The position numbers and the translations under genes are program-made. From NCBI GenBank assembly GCA_027559495.1, contig JAMXSV010000003.1, positions 3,038,001 through 3,102,000 on the forward strand: DNA of 64,000 bases. Direction: 5' to 3'. Numbering within the stretch: the first letter of the stretch is position 1; the number at the start of each line of letters is the position of its first letter. This DNA comes from Aurifilum marmelostoma. Taxonomy: Eukaryota > Ascomycota > Sordariomycetes > Diaporthales > Cryphonectriaceae. This document shows positions 23,001 to 34,401 of the stretch, piece after piece. The notes under the pieces were generated by a model. The model saw nothing but the letters and a program-made list of their open reading frames with translations, did no database searches and was not told the origin of the DNA.

Positions 23001-24425
23001 GAATCAAGTACCACAAGAATCTTGTTGTATGAGGAGAGACGTGTGGGATTGGGCTGGGGCCCCAAAACACGCCCCAGATCCGGGGAGAGACGGTGACTAC
23101 ATGTTCCTATGGTACCTTTGTATTTAAAATGTAAGTACCACAGCAGGTTGGAGGATTTCAAAAAAGGCCCAGTGAGATTTGGGAACAGCAGCAAATGTCG
23201 TCATCGTGAAAAAGCAAATAGGACGGAAATCCACCGTCTGCCAGCCAACGCCACACCGGCAGGCCGGTACCCCTACGTGCCTACCACCACTCACCCGCTC
23301 CCAAGCCGTCGATCACACGCCAGGAGCAGGGCTGCTCCCGACTGCTCTAAGGGTGGGGGGGGGGGGCTTGTCAGGGCGGCAGGCTCAGACAGCTCAGGCG
23401 GTGATCAACTGAAGTGATCTGCTGTCCGTTCTGCGATCTGCCCGCCGTCTGGACAAGGGCCCCCTCGAATTGCCGGAACTGGTCATGCTCTTACTCGCTC
23501 AGCGCCCAACCAGACGCCACTGATCCTGAAGATCCCGCGCCTCGCTCGAATTTCCTCAAGCGTCCATCCATGCATCTCCGCCTCTTCTCCCCCCCCCCTC
23601 CCTTCTCCCTCACATGATTGCGGTTGGGGCCAGAACATTTCCTGTCACCTGTCGGTTGGTATATATGGGGTTCAGGAGAGAGAGAGAGAGAGAGGATGAG
23701 ACAAGTTGCTGGGTGTCTGGCGGGTGTCTGGCGGTTAGTAAAAGACATGGCTGGGGTCTAGAGAAGAAGAGCAAAAGCCGAAGGAGAGAGGAGAATTTGA
23801 TACAATCAACGAATCCGATCTCGAGGGAGAGATGACCATCGATCGGCCTTGGGAAGATTGCCGAGGATCCCGCAGCCAAGGCCTTCTTCATCCATGACTG
23901 TACAGAGTACAGTACAATACAATGCGGGAAGAGGGAACAAGGAAAAAGGTAAAAAAAAAAAAGAAAAGAGAAACGACAGACCCCGGGACCCTTGCGTTTC
24001 GCCTTACCAACGCCCCCCGGCAATCCCTCTTCCCAGCCGCTGCCGCCATCACAGACTCGACAAAACGTCATCGTTACCGGTTTTGTGTCTGTCCTTGCGG
24101 CGACAGGCCGAGTCAGTCAAGTTTGTCCTCGCTGTATGTGTGACGGGAGGCGACAGGATGATCTCTTGTATCGTTATCCCATCACAGTACTGGATTTACA
24201 CGTTCGCCTCGAGGTATTCAAATAGGCCCACTTATCCACATTAAATACAACAGGCAGACAGTGAGTGACTGTGTGACTGCGACAGTGAATGTGACTATTC
24301 CCAAGGCAATAGAGTTTCCACCCTCGTATCATCACCTCGTAAAATATATATCATCCGTTTTTCTTCTTGTGCTTCTGTCCTGCTGGTTGGTAACATTACA
24401 TATCCTCCACGAGATTCTTTTTTCC

Positions 24426-24453
<28 letters not shown>
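24426..24453 (+). repeat. (TA)14 microsatellite
   Basis: Uninterrupted TA tract in non-coding DNA. Confidence 0.95.
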
Positions 24454-24458
<5 letters not shown>

Positions 24459-24551
24459 ACTACAACAGCGCTACTCATCGCTTCGTCCAGGGCTTGACGA
24501 ACCTCCAGCCTTTCCGACTGCCGACCAGACACACTCGACGAGTCAAACACA

Positions 24552-24568
24552 CCCCCCCCCCCCCCCCC
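24552..24568 (+). repeat. C17 homopolymer
   Basis: Seventeen C in a row, about 100 bp from the TA tract. Confidence 0.9.
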
Positions 24569-24900
24569 TTTTCTCCATCCCGAGAGAAAAGCGTCGATGC
24601 GAGAGTGACTGCGTTCGTGTACAGCTGTCAACTTGAACAGTGACATCCTGTTGTAACCCACCATCACCACCCCGTGTGCTCGGGCAGTGGCAGGCAGTCA
24701 GGCAGTCAGCGCAGGCATCTGACACCGACATTCCGGTCCCAAACCTATCAGCTTATCCCTCTCGCGTCCTCGACGTCGAACCCTTGTGACTCGTTCCTCG
24801 TCTTGGTGCTTGGCTCAGCTGCCAAAACCCACACACACCTCAGATATATCCGCGGGAAATATTGGACATCGCTCGCCGCCTGCCAGGTCTCTTGAGTCGT

Positions 24901-27508
24901 CGCCGCCGCCGCCGCCGCTCCTCCGCAAATGATACATCTTACATGTCATAAATCCTCACAATATCTTTCCGGAGCGGCATTTGTTCTTCTTCTTCTTCCT
25001 GATTCATAACAGCCTGCCCAGTTCAGGTCAGGAGGGCTCGTGCTCTTTACCGTTCCCAGCCAGATTGATATAATAAATACGACTCACCGGCCCCTCCCCT
25101 TCCTCCCCATCTGACCCGGGGTCGTGTTTGATACTCGTTTCGTGTTTCCCCATCCCAACCTCTTTTTTTTATTACCTCTCTTGATTGCGACAAGACAACC
25201 AGCAACCAAACTTTGACACGGCAGATGACAGCCTTGCCTCCTCATCCTCTGCACGTTACTCACCATAATATACTCCCCCCAACCAACAACGAAACCTACG
25301 ATAACCTCACGGCGGCGGTACGTACCATCAACTCTAAAACCGCGTATTCAGACTCGGCCCGAACCCCACATCTAGTCGGCCTCCGAATACGAATCTGTTC
25401 ACGCTCCCTCGCCTGCTGCAACATCAATCGCGGCAGCCAGCCCTGTGAACAAGATATCTGGACCCTTTTGATCTCCTCACCTGCCGGCCATCTTTCACAT
25501 GCGGCCGTGATAGCAAACCCCGGCCGGATACGGATGACACCTTTACCAACCAATCACCTTGTCCCATCCTAGGTGTCTGCCTACAGATCCCCCCCCCCCC
25601 CTGCTCTCCCTCTCCTCTCACGCCGCCACCCTCCTTCGTCTCAGCAGACAACACAGAGCGAGGGATCTTCGGTTGCATGAACCCCAGGATTACTGCGGAG
25701 ATTCGCAATTAGGAACATCTGAGAGCCCTACAGTACGAACCCCGCCATTCGCAATCTGCAGCCTTGGCCGATCGCAACTCAAATACAACCTCGACCAAAA
25801 AAGACAAAAATCAGGCTTTGATACAGATTACTCTCACCCACACATACTTACAAATAACCCAAGGTCAACAACAAAGGGCTCCCTCGCCAGCAGCCACAAA
25901 AAAAAAGGCACACAACAAGCAGCCCGACAGAAAGCCAACACAAAGGCACGCCGAAGACAGGACCAACCAAGAAAAACACCTGGGGGGCTATCTCTTAGAC
26001 CCCGCGAATTCATCAATCCCGCCTATCAAATAGGGCCCAGGCTAAGGAGGGCCGCGGCTCGTATATACTGTAATTCCCCCCCCTCCTCCTCCTCCTCCTC
26101 CCTTCCGCCCCTCCCGCCTCCATTCGGAAACGGGACATTTCATCCCTAAAACACTTTGGCTTGCCCCTCCATATCCGTCTTTGCCCGTCTCCCCCCCTCC
26201 CCCCACATCCCACGGCCCGCCGGAAAAGCTCAAATCGAGGCCTTGTTCCTTCGAGTTAGGGGCTTCTCTTTTCCAAATCGCGACTTTCGACTAGAGCCAT
26301 AATACGTCTGGCTTCGGGCTCGGATCCTCTTGTTTCAGCGAGAAAAAAAAAAACACTCATCACATTCGCTCGGTTCGGTATTTGATACCAAGACCCCGAT
26401 AAAGAAAAAGAAAAAAAAAAAAAAGTACCCTCCTCCCCCCTTGACAAAACAAGAACGCCCCAGCTTTGCCAGCCTCTTTCTTATTTCTATCCTGGCCCCG
26501 GACCCCGGATCGTCGGTCTGTCTCAACCTGAACCTCCTTATTTTTCTTTAATCTTAATTATCCCTCCCCTTACCGAGAGTGTGTGTCTCCTGCATCGAAG
26601 ATCACACACATACAACATAACACCACTACAACGCACGGCCATCGAATCGACTGGCCAACAAACAACCACAACAGCCAAACAACACATACCGTCTTTCTTT
26701 CGTATCCCAGAGGAGGTCCCGAGGTCGAGACCACTCTCCTCCACACAAAACAAACCCATCTTCCTCCTCTTTCGGTAAATACCCCCTTACTTTACTGGGG
26801 AACCCCCCCCCCCCCCGAAGGGCCCAAGGGTGTGGATCAGCGGTGCGCGCGTTCTTGTATCCACAGAACCCCAGCAGCCCCCGACATCACGGAGGACGTA
26901 TGAGAAGAGAGATCGTCCCAGCTCGAACCATTTTACAATCATCACCTCTTCACGGCTTACCCCACACTCTTTGCTTTTCTCCTCCTGCTACATACAGCAC
27001 GGTCTGTGTGCAGTGGAGAGTTGCTGCTCAGAGACAGTGTTCCACTGCTGCTCCTGTCCGGGCCCTTGATCCTTCCAAGAGGAGGACCCACTGGGCGCAC
27101 ACGGATCCGAACACCGGGACTACTGGGCCCCTTGCATTGCAGCGCGCTGCCCCGGCCGAGCCACACATAACTTGCACAAGTTATCCCTCCCTTCCCTTGG
27201 TTTCAGCCTCCCTCCCTCCGGTTGCTGATACTAGATTAAAAAGTAAACAAACTTCCCCTCTCTTTCCTTATCCCCCCCCCCCCTCCCCTCACTTTCTCTT
27301 TCACACACACACACATACACATACATGCACACATTCTCTCTCTCTCTCTCTCTCTCTTCTCACTATCGTTACAACATCACACACCGAACAACACTGCTCC
27401 TCCTGGAGACCAACGATTCGTTCCAAAAAACAAACAATACTAATACAATCGACATTCAGAACATACTCTGTGTCTCTCTCTCTCTCACACACAACACAAA
27501 CACACATA
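24901..27508. other. Pyrimidine-rich upstream region and probable long leader of the gene at 27509
   Basis: C- and CT-rich on the plus strand, with poly-C runs (25590-25600, 26803-26816, 27271-27281) and a CT repeat (27335-27356) shortly before the start codon. Such strand-biased sequence is typical of promoters and long 5' untranslated regions in filamentous fungi. Open frames inside it end or change frame at repeats. The true transcription start cannot be placed. Confidence 0.5.
27335..27356 (+). repeat. (CT)n tract in the presumed 5' leader
   Basis: CT repeat about 155 bp upstream of the start codon at 27509, in the pyrimidine-rich stretch that often precedes fungal start codons. Confidence 0.85.
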
Positions 27509-27829
27509 ATGTCTTCACAACAAACATCCCGCGACCACTCCTGGTCCCCCGCCACAACCTCGTACCACGCCTCCGCCTACCCACAATACATGATGGCCAT
27601 CCCCATCGAGGACGACGACCTCACCTTTGGCGGCAAGTCCCTCTCGACCTGGTACGAGGAGGACCGCCGCCGGTACAGCGACGAGAGCTTCGACGTGCCC
27701 GACGAGCGCGGCAGGTCCAGGGTCCGCGCCTACGAGGTGGTGACCGCCGCACCGGCCAAGAGCCACGGACACCACCACAACAACAAGCACGGACACAATA
27801 AGCACCACAAGAAGTCGGACCAGAAATGA
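27509..27829 (+). CDS. Small hydrophilic protein with His/Lys-rich tail, unknown function
   Basis: Protein of 106 residues in one exon. After a Ser/Tyr-rich N-terminus comes a block that looks constrained: an acidic IPIEDDDLTFGGKSL segment and STWYEEDRRRYSDE (about 30-60). A basic linker follows, then a tail of alternating His, Asn and Lys (SHGHHHNNKHGHNKHHKK). No signal peptide or membrane helix is present. Codon use is strongly C/G-ending from the start codon onward and changes at that ATG, which supports the start although the frame is open far upstream. I do not recognise a named family. The long upstream desert suggests it may have a large regulatory region. Confidence 0.68.
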   Translation: MSSQQTSRDHSWSPATTSYHASAYPQYMMAIPIEDDDLTFGGKSLSTWYEEDRRRYSDESFDVPDERGRSRVRAYEVVTAAPAKSHGHHHNNKHGHNKHHKKSDQK

Positions 27830-28040
27830 GCGGTCAACGTTTTGGCCGGTTCCTTTTTGGTTCGGCCTTTTTTTTCTCCCCCCGACAATCAACGCATGCA
27901 ACATGGTGTGTGCAGACTGGATTCTCTCTTGCCATGCCGCGCATTCAGAGCGCTTTGACTGGTCAGCGGAGAGGGAACCGTTGCCTTTTCTTTCGGCTTC
28001 GGCAACAGTGAGTGGGTTTCCACGCCTGGAGACCTGGGTT

Positions 28041-28043
<3 letters not shown>

Positions 28044-28073
<30 letters not shown>
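28044..28073 (+). repeat. (CA)15 microsatellite
   Basis: Thirty bases of uninterrupted CA about 215 bp beyond the stop codon at 27829. Confidence 0.95.
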
Positions 28074-28076
<3 letters not shown>

Positions 28077-29450
28077 ATCCATCGTCGACTTTGTCCACTG
28101 TCTATCGATCTCCCGTCCATCCTTTCCAACGATGACAGACACTTCATCATCATCACACGGCACCGTGACGCGACCCTGCCCGATCGACCTGCGGTCTGTC
28201 TGTGTGTTGTGTATTATGTACACGTGGGAGGGCGGCTGGGGTTGTACATACACACACGAACAAACCTACACATACACACGCGCACACGGCAAGAGATCAT
28301 CACAAGAGATTCCGGCATACACGATAGACACGAAGGACTTACGACGACAACATCAATACCTAAAAGACGATACATACAGACAAGGCAACAGGGAAATAGA
28401 CCATGGGGCACACAGTCTAGACCTAGACACTAGAGGAGGGATCGGCAAGGGTCATACACGACAGGCGGACACACCAAAGAAAAGAGACTTGCGACGGCTT
28501 CTGGACGGGAATGGATCCATAGATGCCCCGGGGGGGATCTTTTCGTCCTGACGTCCCCCGCTCGCGGACTTCTTGAGTGCTGTCACGCCACCCCCTTTCC
28601 TTCTTCCCTCCCGCATCGGCTCGGCGTTTGTTTTTGTTGGCTCTCCCACATGCGTTTCTGCTTTGCTTGTTCCTCCCACACTCGAGATACCATCGTCATC
28701 CAGCGGTCACTGAGCACATTTCTCTCGCTCTTCATCATGTTTTTTTTGTGCTTTTCCCGTACTCCATATACCACAGTCGTCGCGCTGCATTCTTGTTGGT
28801 TCATGTATTTTGCGCTCATGGATGGGGATGATGTATCAAGCGCACGCTCTTAACGCCACTGCATATGCTCTCAACGCTGGAAGATATATATATATATCTA
28901 TATATGTGCACCCAGATCAGCAGGGCTGAATCGGTTCGAGAGAGATGAGGATTGTCATCGGGGTAGTGATAAATATAATCATAAATCTCGCTTTCCAGAA
29001 TAGTGTTGTTGCTGTCTGCTCTGCCATGCTCCTGACAAGGTGACTTTGGTGATATCAAATATCAGGTTGCAGACCTGGCCCTCGCACATGTGCCTGGCTT
29101 GTCCTCTGAGCTCACAAGTATTCTCAGGCCGGGAATAGGAAGATAAAATTCATTCCCTGCCCACCCTCTTCCGATCCTGCAGAAACATCGGTTCTTCTAG
29201 GTCATCACCAGCCCACAGCTCCACCCCAAGTCCTTGCTGCTGTGCTGAACACTGCCGATCACGTAGAGATCTCATGCTCGAAACGTGAGAAGGCCGGCAA
29301 AAAAAACAAGCCCATTCCTGACAGCGTCGTATGCGCTAGGGCTGCATCTAAGCTGGTCATATGGGCAGCCTTGACATCGTGGCTGCTGACGCTATACAGA
29401 GCTAAAAAGCGGCTCTTTGTAAGACTCGAGATCGAGGGTGAGGCTGTCAT

Positions 29451-29473
29451 GGGGGGGGGGGGGGGGGGGGGGG
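29451..29473 (+). repeat. G23 homopolymer
   Basis: Twenty-three G in a row. Confidence 0.9.
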
Positions 29474-29810
29474 AAGGGAGGTTGTGGGTGATGTACGCAA
29501 CAAGAGGCTATAGCAAAGTTCCCAAAGCAGTGGTTAGTCCACGTTCTAGTGATTGCGCTGCATGCCCGAGTCCAGCTTTGGCTCTTTGCAAGGTTCGTAG
29601 ATGACACCCGAGGTATGGTATCATTATTGTGGCTGTATGACTAAAGCGTTTCGGGGCAAGCTGAGGAAGGGGTCACATAGGCGGCTGAATAAAAGAAGAA
29701 GAAAAAAAAAGGTTGCCTAGGTGTGCGTCTGTCGGTGTGTGGGTGATCTCCGGTGTGTGTTGACAGCTAGCTGCACATTGCTTAATTACAAGGCCGGCGT
29801 CGTTTCTGCG

Positions 29811-29833
29811 CCCCCCCCCCCCCCCCCCCCCCC
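29811..29833 (+). repeat. C23 homopolymer
   Basis: Twenty-three C in a row, 337 bp after the G23 run; the two are exactly complementary in length and base. Confidence 0.9.
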
Positions 29834-30650
29834 TCGACCATTGTAATAGGCAAGGGTGCTTTTTAGGTAGAAGGAAGAGTGGCTCTGGACTATATATTGG
29901 GTTGCGCAGAGATGGAATGGTCATTAATTATCGTGTATCTCCATACTAGAGGTATTATCCACGGACGAACGGGGGTATTCCTCGGTCCAGCATGGACGAT
30001 ATTGAGGGGCTCTCAAGTCATTCTTGCACATGCGTGACGATCAAAGTCAATAGAACAGTAAGCAAGCTAGACTCAACAGGCAGTATTCAACAGTAAGCAG
30101 TGCCATATGTACGGACAAGGCTGAATGAAGATCATCCTGACTGGTGTGTGTGACCAGGGAACGCGGTGTGCCAGAAAAGGACTCATCAGGCTCGGGGTGA
30201 TCAGGTCATCCAGAAAGCAGGTTTTGCAATCTCTATGAATGACTTGTGCGTATATAGATGTATGTTTTTACACATCTTTCCCCTGATATCCCCTGCTGTA
30301 TCTGCTCCTTCTATAGAGACGTTGCTCGTCCAGAATCGGAGGCTGCCGTTTATGAACTCGGTCTACCAAGGAGCAAGCATCGAATTCTCATGAGATATAA
30401 AACATTTATTATGTTATTTTCTATATACAACGCCATCTATCAACGACGAGTCCCAGCCTATAAGCCTCGTCTATTGGCTTCCTTGGCTATAGGTATCGGA
30501 CGGTCACCAAGACTTCGTACGGGGTATAATCACAAGTCGGGACAACAGCACCTGGCATAACTCATTTCACATCACACCATCTCGCTCACAGCTCTCTCCT
30601 TGATATCAAAGAGTCCTTGGCAGCTGGTGGGCTCATAGTACCACCTGGAG

Positions 30651-32117
30651 ATGTCATCAAATATCACAACGTCGTTCCCACCCGGAACAACAGATCATGG
30701 GGATCCGAATTTGTTATGCCTACCCCCGAAAGTAAGTATATTCCCTCTCCTCTGCCCCCACGAATCTTTCACTTACCCTGCCCACGTTGACCGAGTCTCC
30801 ATCGTGAAGTGGACCGACCTGGCCGCTTTCTTCGGCACCAACTATCTCGCCCACGCAGCAACACTGATCGCTCGCCCCAGTCAGGGCGTCGTCGAGACCA
30901 TCATTGATACAGCAAACGCCTTGTTCATTCCTGGGTCCGGCATGGTCCGTCCCATATGGCTGCTGATATTTTCTGTCGACTGGAACCGGAGTCGCTCACC
31001 CCTCAGAAGAGCTGCTATGGCCGGCGCGCTCTGCATGGTCGTAAAGAGGAAACACGTCGGCCGGGCCATGTGGTCTGATCCAGACCTTGAACATTCCGAC
31101 GGTCGCCGCAGTGACTGGTTCTCCAAGCACTTCCGCCTCGAGACCGACCCCGTCTATGTACCGTTCTCGAGGTCGATCTTGGGCACGTGCTCACTCCACG
31201 ACAGAGACAGATATTGCCTGGTCGAGGTGGCGCAGTTTATGCCCTTGCGGATTTTCAGGCCTGAAACTGACTTGCCCAATGGCAGGAGGGCATCATCAGC
31301 CGCCAAGCAGAGTAAGTATTATCCGCACTACCGACAGGTCGAGGTCCCGGGCAAGCTGGACATCGCCAAGATTCTTGTCAGCATCCTCCAGCTCATATGG
31401 GGCATCTCGACGCTCTATAATGCCCGTGGTAACCAGATCGACCTGTATGGCTATGCGGCATTCGGCTTGACGGTAGCCCCCTACGCCTTTATGAGCTTTC
31501 TCAATCTTCTCGTCAGCCTTGTCCTCCCAGTTCATACCAACATGTATCTGGTGTGGACGCCGGATATGAAAGAGGCCATGACCATGTCGCATGGAGGCCC
31601 AGCCGCCGGAGAGTTCTACGGAATGATTGCATCTGTTGACGAGGAAGAATTGAGTGAAATGGTGAGAGAACAGGGCGCTCGGCTGCCCTATAACTACAAA
31701 CTTGTGGATCACCCAGGTTTCTTGGCCATCTTCACATTGATCCACCTCCTCATAGCCATCATCCCCCTGGCAATCGTGGGCGCCTTCACGAATTTCCGTA
31801 CAGGCAGTGATGTTCACGTCGAAAGAGCATGGATCCTGGCCTGGCTGATCGTCGGCTCTGCCTCGGCCATCTTGATCGGACAAGTTTCAGCACAGGTGGC
31901 TATGCACCGGCGGGCGGAGGCTTTCCAGAACTTTCTCAGATTCAAGAGATCGACCAAGAGAACGGAAGCGGTCAGCAGTATACGTAGTGGGGAAACAGGG
32001 CCGTCTACTCTATTTGCTTTGTTCATTCTGGTACCTTTGTGGATTCCTGCTATTGGGGGCATGGTGGTGGTTGGCCAGATGCTACGGGACTTTGGAGTGT
32101 GCACAAATATTGAATAG
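30651..32117 (+). CDS. Polytopic membrane protein of an uncharacterised fungal family
   Basis: Predicted integral membrane protein with about five to six helices: one following WTDLAAFFGTNYLAHAAT, then the stretches around KILVSILQLIWGISTLY, LTVAPYAFMSFLNLLVSLV, FLAIFTLIHLLIAIIPLAI, WILAWLIVGSASAILIG and LFALFILVPLWIPAIGG. The NYLAHAAT and GALCMVV pieces match a fungal family of unnamed membrane proteins as I know it. The frame is open for 488 codons, but a perfect GTAAGT donor at 30732 and an AG ending at 30809 define a 78-bp in-frame intron. Removing it brings CLPPK directly before WTDLAAFF, which is the family-like spacing, so I prefer exons 30651-30731 and 30810-32117 (462 residues). Localisation and role are unknown. 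Confidence 0.78.
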   Translation: MSSNITTSFPPGTTDHGDPNLLCLPPKVSIFPLLCPHESFTYPAHVDRVSIVKWTDLAAFFGTNYLAHAATLIARPSQGVVETIIDTANALFIPGSGMVRPIWLLIFSVDWNRSRSPLRRAAMAGALCMVVKRKHVGRAMWSDPDLEHSDGRRSDWFSKHFRLETDPVYVPFSRSILGTCSLHDRDRYCLVEVAQFMPLRIFRPETDLPNGRRASSAAKQSKYYPHYRQVEVPGKLDIAKILVSILQLIWGISTLYNARGNQIDLYGYAAFGLTVAPYAFMSFLNLLVSLVLPVHTNMYLVWTPDMKEAMTMSHGGPAAGEFYGMIASVDEEELSEMVREQGARLPYNYKLVDHPGFLAIFTLIHLLIAIIPLAIVGAFTNFRTGSDVHVERAWILAWLIVGSASAILIGQVSAQVAMHRRAEAFQNFLRFKRSTKRTEAVSSIRSGETGPSTLFALFILVPLWIPAIGGMVVVGQMLRDFGVCTNIE

Positions 32118-32233
32118 AACCATAGATAGGCATCTGAACAAGGTGTAATTAAGTATGTTCTTCTATTCAGCGAAAGGAATGGTTTTCTAGCAAAATGACT
32201 TCTTTCTGTGATAATCTAGGCACTACTTGCTCA

Positions 32234-33437
32234 TCAGCTGCCCTGCGAATGGTTATGGATTCCAGTTGCGTCAAGATCACCAGTCAGCTCCGTCTCAAAC
32301 CCCTTGATACCCTGCTTTGCCTCCTCACTGAGGACAATACCAAAGTGCTCCCTCAACGCCTCAATCCGCTCTTCTTCACTCGTACAGACCTTGACCACCT
32401 CTGTCTTGCCTCCCATGTTTCTCTTGACGACGCCATCAGCCAGCATCATCTTCCCGATAACCTTGACTCCGCTTGCCGAGCCAGCGGTGGCTCGACCCTG
32501 GCCATCCCCAGTCGATTCAGCCTTCTCCTCTGCCGTATCACCCCTGATGAACTTGACGACTAGGACCTGCTTCCTCTGAAAGCTCTCTGGGTGGCTCGCC
32601 ACCCACCAATTTGAACACTCCAGGTCCCAAGCGCTGGCTTCTGCCTCGCCGAATGCGTAGTACCGATTCCAAGGCGCATCAGTGCTGTTCCTGTACTCAT
32701 AGAACCAGACCTGATTTGTTTCCGATCTGACCGTGTCTGGGAATATCCCTCTTTGTAACCTGATCTCCTGTGCGCCCAGATTGGCTACTGCCTCTGGTTC
32801 CCGTCCTGAGGGGGACGAAAAGAGGGGCAGGGGAGACGTGGGACCGTCACCGCCAAACCCGACGTCACAGCTCCAGACTGACCCGTCCTCAAGGAGTACG
32901 AGGTTCACAACTATTTGATGATGGACTGCGCGTTAATGATTGCGCGCCGCGATAATCAGATGAGAAAGGAGGAGTTCAGAGCGGATCTTTACCATGTCGT
33001 GGTCCCACGAAAGGCCCAGCAGGCACGCGCGTGAGATGGTCTCGGATACGAATACGGGCCGAAGTCGGGTATGCTATAAACCCCAGGCCTTTCAGAACAT
33101 GGAGGAAGAAGACACTGGTCTCGAAACAAAACCCGCCCCTGCCACGGCTCCGCTGCTCAGAGTCGGTCGGGTAGAAGTCGGGGAGGAATTTGGCGTAGAG
33201 ATGTTGTGGGTCGATTGAGTTGCTGTGAGCAGGATTGTAGTGCAAGCTTAGGTTTTCGTATGGGATGCTCGTTATCTGGCAGCGGTGTAGGGCCTGCAAG
33301 AAGGTCGCGTCCCTGGCATGTGTGAGAGGCAGCGGGAAGGAAATGTGTTGGAGGTAGTGTAGAATCTGGGCTGGGCTGAAAGCAGACTCCAGAGGAGTGT
33401 TTTTCAGCAGCTCGATGTCATGAGAACCAACCGTCAT
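32234..33437 (-). CDS. Arylamine N-acetyltransferase (NAT family)
   Basis: Cytosolic enzyme that transfers acetyl or another acyl group from CoA to arylamines and related compounds by a ping-pong thioester mechanism; fungal homologues detoxify plant and xenobiotic amines. Exons 32993-33437 and 32234-32910 (minus) are joined by an 82-bp phase-1 GTAAAG...ATAG intron, giving 373 residues. The triad is complete: C104 in RGRGGFCFE, H148 in the GPRH|VVNLV motif that is created exactly at the splice junction, and D164 in CDVGFGG. The N-terminal helical block contains ITSIPYENLSLHY, as in the family. The C-terminal part is longer than in bacterial NATs and carries a low-complexity Glu/Gly/Ala stretch (about 280-305). 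The frame upstream of 33437 runs through an A22 tract and is leader, so MTVGSHD is the likely start. Confidence 0.9.
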
Positions 33438-34401
33438 CTTTGTAACAAGCCCTTTATATTCTGCAATTAAGAAAGAAAAAGAGAAAAAAAAAAAAAAAAA
33501 AAAAAGAGAAGAACGCACATGTATGGAAGAGCTCTAGAATCAAATATCCTTATCCGTGATCACGACATCGGCGAGAGTCATAGAATGACTTAGTCAGCGA
33601 TTCTTGAAGCAGAAAGGAGGGTTAGGGTACACAAGTGCTGTGTTACTCCTCCTTCTCTCTCGCGCAATAGAAGCCGAGAATCATCTGGTCCTTGCCCTGC
33701 ATAACCAGGATTCTGTAGATGAGTGACGACCTCTCACTTGAGGGATAATCCTGCCAGTAATATTGGTACTCTTGCTTACTTTATATATGAGGAAGAGGAA
33801 GAAACGGATACATTCATACAAGCTATATCGAGATCCGTACAGCCTCGTCTGATTTACGCTGCATATGGGAGAAGACAGAGAGGGTCGGGGGAAGGGGGAG
33901 GGGTCCTCTGGCAACATGGAGTTTGATATCCCATCTCAAGTAAACAGTCGTCCGTTTCCACTTTTCTACTGATACTCTCAGTGTCCTTGCAGAGGTCAAT
34001 GGAATTCTGAACATGTAATAAGCACTTTTACTTGGCGTACAGATGCTTGACACACTCTTGATTTATTATTCAATTACCCTCCAAAATCTACATATCTGCA
34101 GAAGGAACACCTGCTCAGTTTCCAGCTGATTGAGGCTTTATACTCTGAAAATTGACAAGGACAACTATGAGACTGCTCTTGCCCATTGCCAAGTGACTTT
34201 TCACGATCTCAGGAACAACAAAACAACACTTTCACCCAACAACTTCAACATCACTGTCCAGTCCTTTCTACTGCCGCGCGCTATCAACATCCTTTTCGTC
34301 TCTAGACACAAGCCTAAAGTGTTCTTATCAGCATCTCATTCGCAGTCTTACACAATAACACGCACAATCCTATTACTCTCCTCTGGGTATAGACTCTCAT
34401 T
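33438..34401. other. Divergent intergenic region
   Basis: Shared promoter space between the minus-strand NAT gene and the plus-strand secreted protein gene. It has an A22 tract at 33484-33505 in the NAT leader and no supported gene. Confidence 0.65.
33484..33505 (+). repeat. A22 homopolymer
   Basis: Poly-A on the plus strand, poly-T in the direction of NAT transcription, about 50 bp before its start codon. Confidence 0.9.

Larger units (their letters stand above)
20001..24900. other. Gene desert, middle part
   Basis: No gene is supported. A 166-codon open frame at 20470-20970 has no ATG at its listed start and no family resemblance. Poly-C and poly-G runs are frequent (21404-21416, 21956-21968, 22853-22862, 23345-23356) and a TA tract and a C17 run lie near the right end. 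Confidence 0.55.
27830..30650. other. Intergenic region with CA, G and C tracts
   Basis: No gene is supported. It holds the 3' region of the small gene, a CA repeat, a G23 run and a C23 run, and an AT-richer stretch from 29.9 kb that should contain the promoter of the membrane protein gene at 30651. Confidence 0.6.

Noticed and set aside
25559..26149. 196-codon plus-strand frame before the small gene
   Set aside because: Derived from C-rich leader sequence; Pro/Ser/Lys low complexity without conservation signals.
28012..28551. 179-codon plus-strand frame after the small gene
   Set aside because: Starts in a CA repeat (poly-Thr/His translation) and shows no family resemblance.
32195..32579. 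Plus-strand frames over the NAT second exon
   Set aside because: Shadows of the minus-strand arylamine N-acetyltransferase, which has a full Cys-His-Asp triad.
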